The translations under genes and the position numbers were made by a program. DNA of 58,523 nt, taken from the NCBI GenBank assembly GCA_964590495.1, contig CAZPWQ010000009.1, positions 1 to 58,523 of the forward strand, in the 5' to 3' direction. Below the pieces are notes generated by a model. That model made no database searches and was not told the DNA's origin. It saw nothing but the letters and a program-made list of their open reading frames with translations. The stretch comes from CAZPWQ01 sp964590495 (GTDB taxonomy: Bacteria; Bacteroidota; Rhodothermia; Balneolales; Balneolaceae). Positions 52,544 to 58,523 of this stretch are shown in pieces. Numbering within the stretch: position 1 is the stretch's first letter; every line of letters starts with the position of its first letter.

Positions 52544-53434
52544 TTATGATTCTTTTAATGCCTGCGCACCGGAAACAATTTCAGAAATTTCAGTAGTAAT
52601 AGCAGTTTGCCGTGCCTGATTATACTCCAGTTTGAGATCCTGCTGGAGTTCTTTGGCATTTTCCGTTGCATTATCCATGGCTGTCATACGTGCCCCCTGC
52701 TCAGAAGCGTTTGATTCCAGTATCGCCTTCCAAAATTGCATATTCAGATGTTGCGGCAACAGTTTATCCAGGATCTCCTCTACACCGGGTTCATAAATAT
52801 AATCTTCGCTGCTCTTGCTAAAATCTGTATCGCCAAGCAATGAACCCGGATCAATCGGCAATACCTGTTCTATTTTCCGATTTTGTGAAATTACGGATTT
52901 GAATTCATTATATGCAAGGTAAACCTCATCAAACTCACCCGATACAAACCCCTGAATAACACCCTTCATTATCTGGGCAATTTTGGTAAAAACTATTTCA
53001 TCAAAGAATCCAGGGTGTTTCTGAATTACATTGTAATTACGTTTGCCGAAATGTTTTGATGCTTTCTTACCTATACAGATCAACGAGAGATTACCGGATT
53101 TCTGATAGCTGCTGAAATCCTCGTTGATACTCTTTTCAACAACTTTAAACAGATTATTATTAAATCCGCCGCACAATCCCCGGTCCGACCCGATTAAAAT
53201 AAACAACACATTTTTCACCTCATCGGGCTTGCGCATTAACACATTATCATCACTGGTATTTTGGACCAGCCGGGCAACCACTTCTTTCATCTTTGAAGCA
53301 TACGGACGAGTCTCAATAATTCGGTTTTGTGCTTTACGTAATCTTGCAGCAGCTACCATCTTCATAGCCCTGGTAATCTGCTGCGTATTCTGTACGGATT
53401 CTATCCGGTTTCGTATATCGCGAAGATTCGCCAT
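52544..53434 (-). CDS. atpG: ATP synthase F1 gamma subunit
   Basis: A 296-residue central-stalk subunit. RDIRNRIESVQNTQQITRAMKMVAAARLRKAQ at the N-terminus and MTAMDNATENAKELQQDLKLEYNQARQTAITTEISEIVSGAQAL at the C-terminus form the rotating coiled coil. GSDRGLCGGFNNN is the Rossmann core. Last gene of the minus-strand atp operon, two bases after atpA; tRNA-Ser copies follow within about 20 bases. Confidence 0.97.
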   Translation of the reverse strand: MANLRDIRNRIESVQNTQQITRAMKMVAAARLRKAQNRIIETRPYASKMKEVVARLVQNTSDDNVLMRKPDEVKNVLFILIGSDRGLCGGFNNNLFKVVEKSINEDFSSYQKSGNLSLICIGKKASKHFGKRNYNVIQKHPGFFDEIVFTKIAQIMKGVIQGFVSGEFDEVYLAYNEFKSVISQNRKIEQVLPIDPGSLLGDTDFSKSSEDYIYEPGVEEILDKLLPQHLNMQFWKAILESNASEQGARMTAMDNATENAKELQQDLKLEYNQARQTAITTEISEIVSGAQALKES

Positions 53435-53436
53435 AA

Positions 53437-55056
53437 TTAAGCTTCCTGTGCTGCTTTAACTTGATCGATAACCGTTTCGGCGGTGTTAAGTATCTTCTTT
53501 TTAAATTCATCAGAAATTTGACCCGACCTGCTGAGTTCTTTCATATCATCAACGTATTTAACGTTGATCGTTTCCAGAAAATTTTCTTCAAATTCCTGAA
53601 TCTGATTCACAGCCAGCCTCTCAAGCAGGCCTTCACTGTTTACACTGAGCAATGCGATCTGGTCCTGGACTGTCCGAGGTTGATAAATATCCTGTTTCAA
53701 CAACTCCACTGTACGCTCTCCGCGCTTCAGCTGACGTTGGGTAGCCGGATCAAGATCAGAGCCGAATTTGGCAAATGCTTCGAGTTCGCGGTATTGCGCA
53801 AGATCAAGCTTCATGGTTCCTGACAGTTTCTTCATTGATTTTACCTGTGCCGCCCCCCCCACACGCGATACCGAAGTACCTACATCGATAGCCGGACGAA
53901 CACCTGAATTAAACAGATCGGTATCAAGGAAGATCTGTCCGTCAGTAATAGAAATTACATTCGTGGGAATGTAGGCGGAAACATCACCGGCCTGTGTTTC
54001 GATAACAGGAAGTGCTGTCAGTGACCCTCCCCCTTTCATCAGGGGACGCAACTCCTCCGGAACGTTGTTCATTTGTTTGGCAATCTGGTCATCATCAATA
54101 ATTTTAGCAGAACGTTCCAGAAGACGGCTGTGCAGGTAAAATACATCTCCCGGATACGCTTCACGTCCCGGCGGTCGTTTCAAAAGTAATGAGAGTTCGC
54201 GATAAGCCACGGCCTGTTTTGAAAGATCATCATAAACAACCAATGCATGGCGTCCTGTATCACGGAAATATTCTCCAATGGCCGCACCGGCAAAAGGAGC
54301 AATAAAACGCATCGGTGCAGTAGAACTGGCCGGTGCCGATACAATTACCGAGTAATCGAGAGCATTATTATCTTCCAAAGCCTTGGCAATACCTGCGACG
54401 TTAGATCCTTTTTGACCCACCGCTACATAAATACAGACGACAGGCTTGTCAGTTTCCTGAGTTTCCCGCTGGTTGATTATCGTATCAACGGCCACTGATG
54501 TTTTTCCGGTTTGACGGTCGCCAATAATCAGCTCACGCTGCCCTCTTCCGATAGGTATCAATGAGTCGATAGCCTTGATACCTGTCTGCAGCGGCTCTTT
54601 TACCGGTTCACGATAAATAACACCGGGAGCTTTCCGTTCCAGAGGAACACGGATGGTATCTCCGGAAATAGGCCCTTTATCATCAAGCGGCCGGCCGAGT
54701 GGGTCGATAACTCGTCCCTGTAAACCATCACCTACATTAATAGAGGCGATATCTTTGGTTCTGCGGACGGTATCTCCCTCTTCGACGGCACTGGTTGATC
54801 CGAAAAGCACGATACCGACATTATCTTCCTCGAGATTTAACACCATTCCGCGCACCGGATTGCCATTTTCATCTTTGGAATCGGGCATCTCCACCAATTC
54901 ACCGGCCTGAACCTTGGATAAACCATAGACCCGGGCAATACCGTCACCAACTTCAAGGATAGAACCCACATCATAAGTATCGGCCTCATTATCGAAGCCG
55001 GATAATTGTTTGCGTAATATTGCTGATACTTCGTCTGGTCTGACTTGACTACTCAT
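53437..55056 (-). CDS. atpA: ATP synthase F1 alpha subunit
   Basis: A 539-residue regulatory nucleotide-binding subunit of F1. The P-loop GDRQTGKTS is at residues 179-187; VSAPASSTAPMRFIAPFAGAAIGEYFRDTGRHALVVYDDLSKQA and the arginine-finger segment SVSRVGGAAQ are intact. A short extra loop (KDENGNPVRG) lies near residue 61. The beta and epsilon genes are not adjacent, consistent with the split operon usual in Bacteroidota-related phyla. Confidence 0.97.
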   Translation of the reverse strand: MSSQVRPDEVSAILRKQLSGFDNEADTYDVGSILEVGDGIARVYGLSKVQAGELVEMPDSKDENGNPVRGMVLNLEEDNVGIVLFGSTSAVEEGDTVRRTKDIASINVGDGLQGRVIDPLGRPLDDKGPISGDTIRVPLERKAPGVIYREPVKEPLQTGIKAIDSLIPIGRGQRELIIGDRQTGKTSVAVDTIINQRETQETDKPVVCIYVAVGQKGSNVAGIAKALEDNNALDYSVIVSAPASSTAPMRFIAPFAGAAIGEYFRDTGRHALVVYDDLSKQAVAYRELSLLLKRPPGREAYPGDVFYLHSRLLERSAKIIDDDQIAKQMNNVPEELRPLMKGGGSLTALPVIETQAGDVSAYIPTNVISITDGQIFLDTDLFNSGVRPAIDVGTSVSRVGGAAQVKSMKKLSGTMKLDLAQYRELEAFAKFGSDLDPATQRQLKRGERTVELLKQDIYQPRTVQDQIALLSVNSEGLLERLAVNQIQEFEENFLETINVKYVDDMKELSRSGQISDEFKKKILNTAETVIDQVKAAQEA

Positions 55057-55085
55057 TGCTTATTCTGATTTAACGTATTTAATTT

Positions 55086-55634
55086 CTATTCTACTGCAGT
55101 TGACATCAACGACTGCTCAAGCTTTTCAAGTTTGTGCTTAACAGTTCCGTCAATTACCGTATCATCGATTCGGACAGCCATACCACCTTTCAGCGATTCG
55201 TCAATATGAATATTCATGTCCACTTTCTTTTGCGTCAGTTTTTCTAATGATTCGTGCAGGTTATTTTTTTGTGACTCGTTCAATTCACTGGCGACGAATA
55301 TCTCTATAGTGATAATACCTGCATATTTTTTATATGCTTCGATAAAAGCCTCTGTTATCTGATCAAGCAGATTTACCCGGTTTTTCCGGGCCAGCAGCTT
55401 AATAAATCTGTTGGTAATATCTCCAAGCCGTTCTGAAAATATGTTTTCAAGGGCTTCAGCCTTGTCATCAAATTTTATAATCGGACTTTTGAGAAATAAT
55501 ACAAGATCACGTGAACCTTCCAGCGTATTGTGAATAAGAGTCACGTCTTCAAGTATACTGTCCACTTTATCCTGCTCCTTTGCAATGCCAAGGAGAGCGG
55601 AAGCATATCGTCGTGCTGCTTTAGTGGTGTGCAT
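55086..55634 (-). CDS. atpH: ATP synthase F1 delta subunit
   Basis: A 182-residue peripheral-stalk protein. KAARRYASALLGIAKEQ is the N-terminal helical bundle start and GGMAVRIDDTVIDGTVKHKLEKLEQSL the conserved C-terminal segment. It links F1 to the b subunit. It sits four bases after atpF. Confidence 0.95.
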   Translation of the reverse strand: MHTTKAARRYASALLGIAKEQDKVDSILEDVTLIHNTLEGSRDLVLFLKSPIIKFDDKAEALENIFSERLGDITNRFIKLLARKNRVNLLDQITEAFIEAYKKYAGIITIEIFVASELNESQKNNLHESLEKLTQKKVDMNIHIDESLKGGMAVRIDDTVIDGTVKHKLEKLEQSLMSTAVE

Positions 55635-55638
55635 CTGC

Positions 55639-56157
55639 TTAATTTTTTGAGATGTCCTGGATAAAATTATCTACCAGTTTACTGTTTTTCTTTTCATCCA
55701 ATTCAGATTCGATAATCAGCGAAGCTGATTTAACAGCAAGTTTAGCCACTTCGTCCCGCAATTCGATCAGAGCACGCTTCTTCTCCTGCTCTATTGTTTC
55801 GCGTGCCTGGGTCAAAATCTGGTCAGCCTCTTCTTTCGACTTCTCGATGCGTTCAACACGAAGCATTTCTGCCTCTTTGATTGCATCTTTTCGGATTTTC
55901 TGAGCCTTTTGTTCGGCTTCGCGAAGCGCTTTCTCATTATCTTTAGAGATTTGTTCGGCCCTGCTCAAAGCTTTTTCAGCAGATTCGAGCGAGTCTTTGA
56001 TACGTTCTTCCCTTTCATCAAGAGCATCCATAATTAACGGTACGGCATATTTCCCCATTATAAGAAGAAACAGCACCATTGAAATTAATACCCAGATGGC
56101 AAATCCCCCGCTGAACGAGAGAATTCCGCCACCGCCTTGTGCTAATAGTAGCATCAT
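55639..56157 (-). CDS. atpF: ATP synthase Fo b subunit
   Basis: A 172-residue protein with one N-terminal membrane helix (FAIWVLISMVLFLLIMGKYAV) and a long charged helix rich in Glu/Lys/Ala/Arg that dimerises as the peripheral stalk. The start at MMLL or the second Met cannot be distinguished. Between atpE and atpH. Confidence 0.95.
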   Translation of the reverse strand: MMLLLAQGGGGILSFSGGFAIWVLISMVLFLLIMGKYAVPLIMDALDEREERIKDSLESAEKALSRAEQISKDNEKALREAEQKAQKIRKDAIKEAEMLRVERIEKSKEEADQILTQARETIEQEKKRALIELRDEVAKLAVKSASLIIESELDEKKNSKLVDNFIQDISKN

Positions 56158-56176
56158 GAGTGACTTCTGTTAATTA

Positions 56177-56398
56177 CTATTGTCCGATTTGAAGAGCCAA
56201 GAGAATACAAACAATGGCACCGATAAGAGCGACACCCTCGATAAGAGCGGCGGTCAAGATCATGGCACCACGTATATCATTTGAAGCTTCAGGCTGACGG
56301 GCAATGCTTTCAACAGCTCCTTTTCCGATCATCCCGATACCTACTCCGGCACCAATGGCTGCGATTCCTGCTCCTAGTCCTGCTGCTAATAAACCCAT
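56177..56398 (-). CDS. atpE: ATP synthase Fo c subunit
   Basis: A 73-residue hairpin of two membrane helices. The polar loop ARQPEA connects them, and the ion-binding carboxylate is E54 in ALIEGVAL. The Glu is followed by Gly rather than the Ser of classical Na+ rings, so proton use is more likely. It is a ring-forming proteolipid. Confidence 0.96.
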   Translation of the reverse strand: MGLLAAGLGAGIAAIGAGVGIGMIGKGAVESIARQPEASNDIRGAMILTAALIEGVALIGAIVCILLALQIGQ

Positions 56399-56465
56399 AA
56401 TTTTATTCCTGTATTTTTAGTTGTTAGTTAGGTTTAACTTTTTGTTGTATAGAATAAATTCATTA

Positions 56466-57500
56466 TTAAGCGTGCATTTCCACACCTTCCTGATGGGAAT
56501 GCTCTTCTGCAGCCATACCTATAAATACTGCTGAAAGAAGGGTAAAAATATAAGCCTGCAAAACTCCAATAAATGCTTTAAGCACATATAAGGCTACTGT
56601 CAGAGGTACGGCAAATAAACCCGCTCCAATTCCTGCAAAATTTCCAAAAAATTCCGCGAAGATAAATATCAGTCCAAGTATACAGATAATCATAATCTTA
56701 CCTGAAAGCATGTTTGCAAATAGACGAACGGCCAGTGCAAATGGTTTGGTAAACAAACCTATAATTTCAATGGGAGTTAAGATAATCCGCATCCAGCCCG
56801 GTACGCCCGGAAACCAAAACACATGTTCCCAGTGGTCTTTGGATCCATTCCACTGGGTCAGAAAGAATGTGATACCCGCTAAAACAGCCGTCACAGTAAT
56901 ATCGGCCGTAGCTGTTACTCCCCAGGGTAACAACCCGAAAAGGTTCATAAAAGTTATTGATATAAAAACTCCAAAAAGAAAAGGAACAAACTTCCGGTAT
57001 TTATCATTGGGAATATTTGTTTTCGCTATATCATCCTGTACGAAAACAAAGACCACTTCAAAGAGATTCTGGGACCATCCCTTGGGTTCCGTTTCGCGTC
57101 CAACACCTTTTTTATATTTACCTGCCATGGCAACAGTCAGCCAAAGCGTAAGAACTATGCCCAGCCAAACATAGACAAGGTGCGAAGTTATGGACATATC
57201 AAGCGTAACTTCCCCGCCGGCGGCAGGCACTAAAGCGCCCTCCTGTTCTACAAATTCACCTGATTCCAGCGCACTTTCAGTACTCCCGTAGAAAAACCAT
57301 TCACCGTCGGCGAGCAAAATACGGGGCAGGTAAATTTTTGCCCCGGCCAGTTCCACATAATGATGATCAACTACTTTGCCCGTTACATCAATAGGCGATT
57401 CGCCCGAACTCTCTGAATCTTGATCGGCTGCTATTACAAAGGGGGAAATAAGAAAGAGTAAAAATGCTGTGACAAGCAGTCGGCGAAAGGCCTGTATCAT
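56466..57500 (-). CDS. atpB: ATP synthase Fo a subunit
   Basis: A 344-residue protein, longer than the roughly 270 of E. coli. It begins with a signal-like helix and a periplasmic extension of about 80 residues (to about 110), then five to six membrane helices. The essential Arg is in LAVRLFANMLSGKIM. GLLPWGVTATADITVTAVLA and AYIFTLLSAVFIG are conserved. The N-terminal extension is common in this phylum group. Confidence 0.95.
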   Translation of the reverse strand: MIQAFRRLLVTAFLLFLISPFVIAADQDSESSGESPIDVTGKVVDHHYVELAGAKIYLPRILLADGEWFFYGSTESALESGEFVEQEGALVPAAGGEVTLDMSITSHLVYVWLGIVLTLWLTVAMAGKYKKGVGRETEPKGWSQNLFEVVFVFVQDDIAKTNIPNDKYRKFVPFLFGVFISITFMNLFGLLPWGVTATADITVTAVLAGITFFLTQWNGSKDHWEHVFWFPGVPGWMRIILTPIEIIGLFTKPFALAVRLFANMLSGKIMIICILGLIFIFAEFFGNFAGIGAGLFAVPLTVALYVLKAFIGVLQAYIFTLLSAVFIGMAAEEHSHQEGVEMHA

Positions 57501-57507
57501 TTATATT

Positions 57508-57894
57508 TTAATTGTCGGTTTCCAGTATTTTGTTGATTGAAATAATCTCAATTACAGAATGGAAAATATAAGAAATTATAAAACTAACTGTAAAGTAAAT
57601 TTGATGAAATTTTATCACTTTCAGGATAATGATCAGCGTAACAATAACCAGCAGAAAACGGAGGGTGAGCGTAATGAAAAATTGCTTGTAAAACTTTGGC
57701 TCTTCACCGCTTTTTATTTTCCGGATTACAACAAAATTTGATCCGACAAATACAAGGCTCAATAAATAAGAAGAGGCAACGGCAACAACATAAGCAGGGA
57801 TCAGCAGCCATGCGACAGCCAGCGAACAGGCCAGGCCACAGACCGACCACCATATAAAACGGCTGAATACAAATCTGAATACAGAACCCGCCAC
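57508..57894 (-). CDS. AtpI-like membrane protein
   Basis: 128 residues with a GTG start and about four membrane helices. It lies between the AtpZ-like gene and atpB, where AtpI-like assembly proteins for the c ring are usual. Direct sequence similarity is weak, so the assignment rests on size, topology and position. Confidence 0.65.
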   Translation of the reverse strand: MAGSVFRFVFSRFIWWSVCGLACSLAVAWLLIPAYVVAVASSYLLSLVFVGSNFVVIRKIKSGEEPKFYKQFFITLTLRFLLVIVTLIIILKVIKFHQIYFTVSFIISYIFHSVIEIISINKILETDN

Positions 57895-57898
57895 TGTT

Positions 57899-58111
57899 CT
57901 ATTTCTTATTGAGTCGATCGTTTAGGTGAAAGATGAGAATAAAAATATTGATTATACCAACCAGGCAGCCGCCCAGCAGAATCCACGGACTGGTATCAAA
58001 ATATTCATCCAGCCAGTAACCTAGTAATATCGGCACAGAAATACCGGCAGCTATTTCTGCTCCGAGTGAGATAAATTGTGCATAGTCGCGTAATCCTTTA
58101 CGATCGTTCAA
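57899..58111 (-). CDS. AtpZ/AtpI family FoF1-associated protein
   Basis: 70 residues with a TTG start overlapping the bactofilin stop (TTGA). Two membrane helices: LGAEIAAGISVPILLGYWLDEYFDTSPW and LLGGCLVGIINIFILIFHL. The G-x-x-x-G-x-W-L-D pattern matches AtpZ-type proteins at the head of atp operons, which with AtpI help Fo assembly or Mg/Ca transport. Confidence 0.85.
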   Translation of the reverse strand: MNDRKGLRDYAQFISLGAEIAAGISVPILLGYWLDEYFDTSPWILLGGCLVGIINIFILIFHLNDRLNKK

Positions 58112-58523
58112 CCTTTTGGCTCTTGTTTTTCTTTTTCAACTTTTGCTTCCGGAGTACCGTTCTTATCAAACTTCTCTTTCGGGGTGTCATTCATATGGCA
58201 GGCCCCGTTAATCTGGGCTCCCTCCTCAACCAGCATGGTTTTGGTATGTATATCCCCATTAATGACAGCAGACTGACGCAAAATAAGCTTGTTGGTGGTT
58301 CTGACTTCCCCTTCTATCGTGCCTGCAATGTCAGCATCAACGGCTTCCACGTCTCCTTCCACCTTGCCTGTCGATGAAATGATGACTTTTCCCTTTGCTT
58401 TGGCTTCACCTTCCAAAGTTCCGGCTATTCGAATATCGCTTTTCGTATTCAAAGAACCCTTTACATGAGTGCCTTCGCTTATCATATTGACTGAAGGCAG
58501 GTTTTTACCCGTATTAGTTGAAC
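58108..58523 (-). CDS. Bactofilin, 5' end outside window
   Basis: The frame stays open past the ATG at 58485 to the window edge, and the upstream residues (NLPSVN before MISEGTHVKGS) read as bactofilin sequence, so the true start lies outside. Repeats of the form G-x-hydrophobic-x-G (GTHVKGSLN, IRIAGTLEGE, VEGDVEAVDADIAGTIEGEV, VINGDIH, INGACH) build the right-handed beta helix that polymerises into a cytoskeletal filament. The tail is charged and disordered. It overlaps the AtpZ-like gene by four bases, so it leads the atp operon. Confidence 0.88.
   Translation of the reverse strand, partial: STNTGKNLPSVNMISEGTHVKGSLNTKSDIRIAGTLEGEAKAKGKVIISSTGKVEGDVEAVDADIAGTIEGEVRTTNKLILRQSAVINGDIHTKTMLVEEGAQINGACHMNDTPKEKFDKNGTPEAKVEKEKQEPKG

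Noticed and set aside
52181..52549. ORFs read through the N gap and tRNA repeats on both strands
   Set aside because: They run through undetermined bases and structured tRNA sequence; no protein-like composition.

Overview
The window looks like a chromosomal piece of a Bacteroidota-related marine or halophilic bacterium, most likely from the Balneolota/Rhodothermota branch (inference from gene content, not proven). Pointers are a PorV/PorQ-type outer-membrane protein, a capsule Wzi-type barrel, a split F1Fo ATP synthase operon (no beta or epsilon here) preceded by a bactofilin, few Shine-Dalgarno sites, and a TTTG/TAnnTTTG-like promoter.

Layout. 0-2.2 kb: end of a cupin protein, an exported DinB-like protein and an SDR. 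2.3-13.4 kb: a one-direction glycan cluster: extended-SDR epimerase, a fusion of a clan-A glycosidase with a CDP-paratose-epimerase-like domain, MDR and Gfo/Idh oxidoreductases, a GT4 glycosyltransferase, three tandem CgeB-like glycosyltransferases coupled by ATGA overlaps, and a methyltransferase. 13.4-25.3 kb: accessory and housekeeping genes: palindrome cluster, aminoglycoside-phosphotransferase-like kinase, membrane GT2 with a coupled 58-residue membrane protein, a RAYT transposase flanked by two copies of its REP pair, NYN/OST-HTH protein, RmuC, fasciclin, FrnE-type DsbA, ATP-grasp ligase, and a Phd-YefM/RelE toxin-antitoxin pair. 25.4-31.8 kb, minus strand: trpE-trpS-trpG-(177-bp repeat)-trpD-trpC-trpF. 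Upstream of trpE I read a complete transcription attenuator that the usual gene list would miss: a 25-residue leader peptide with three consecutive Trp codons, a protector hairpin, an antiterminator and a U-tailed terminator. 31.9-35.8 kb: PorV/PorQ protein and TrkA-TrkH potassium uptake. 36-51.7 kb: envelope genes: VOC protein, PlsC acyltransferase, sulfotransferase, RND/MMPL exporter, DUF3047, glycosyltransferases, Wzi, an HTTM-like pair, MlaC and TolC. 51.8-52.5 kb: a GIY-YIG ORF starting one base after a tRNA-Ser(UGA), followed by tandem copies of the same tRNA in which the D, anticodon and T loops each carry a 22-nt insert, then a 100-N assembly gap. 52.5-58.5 kb: atpG-A-H-F-E-B, two small assembly genes, and a bactofilin running off the edge.

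The strongest unexplained signals are (1) the 22-nt twin-hairpin inserts. Each is two tandem 11-nt mini-hairpins (4-bp stem, 3-nt loop) whose stems covary between copies. They sit exactly in the loops of a tRNA, and a fourth sits in the loop of an intergenic palindrome near position 432. (2) The trp attenuator. (3) The RAYT with its REP pairs, including a third REP copy whose hairpin loop also carries an insertion. (4) Short repeat elements that begin at, and may supply, the stop codons of neighbouring genes. (5) The glycosidase-epimerase fusion within the glycan cluster.
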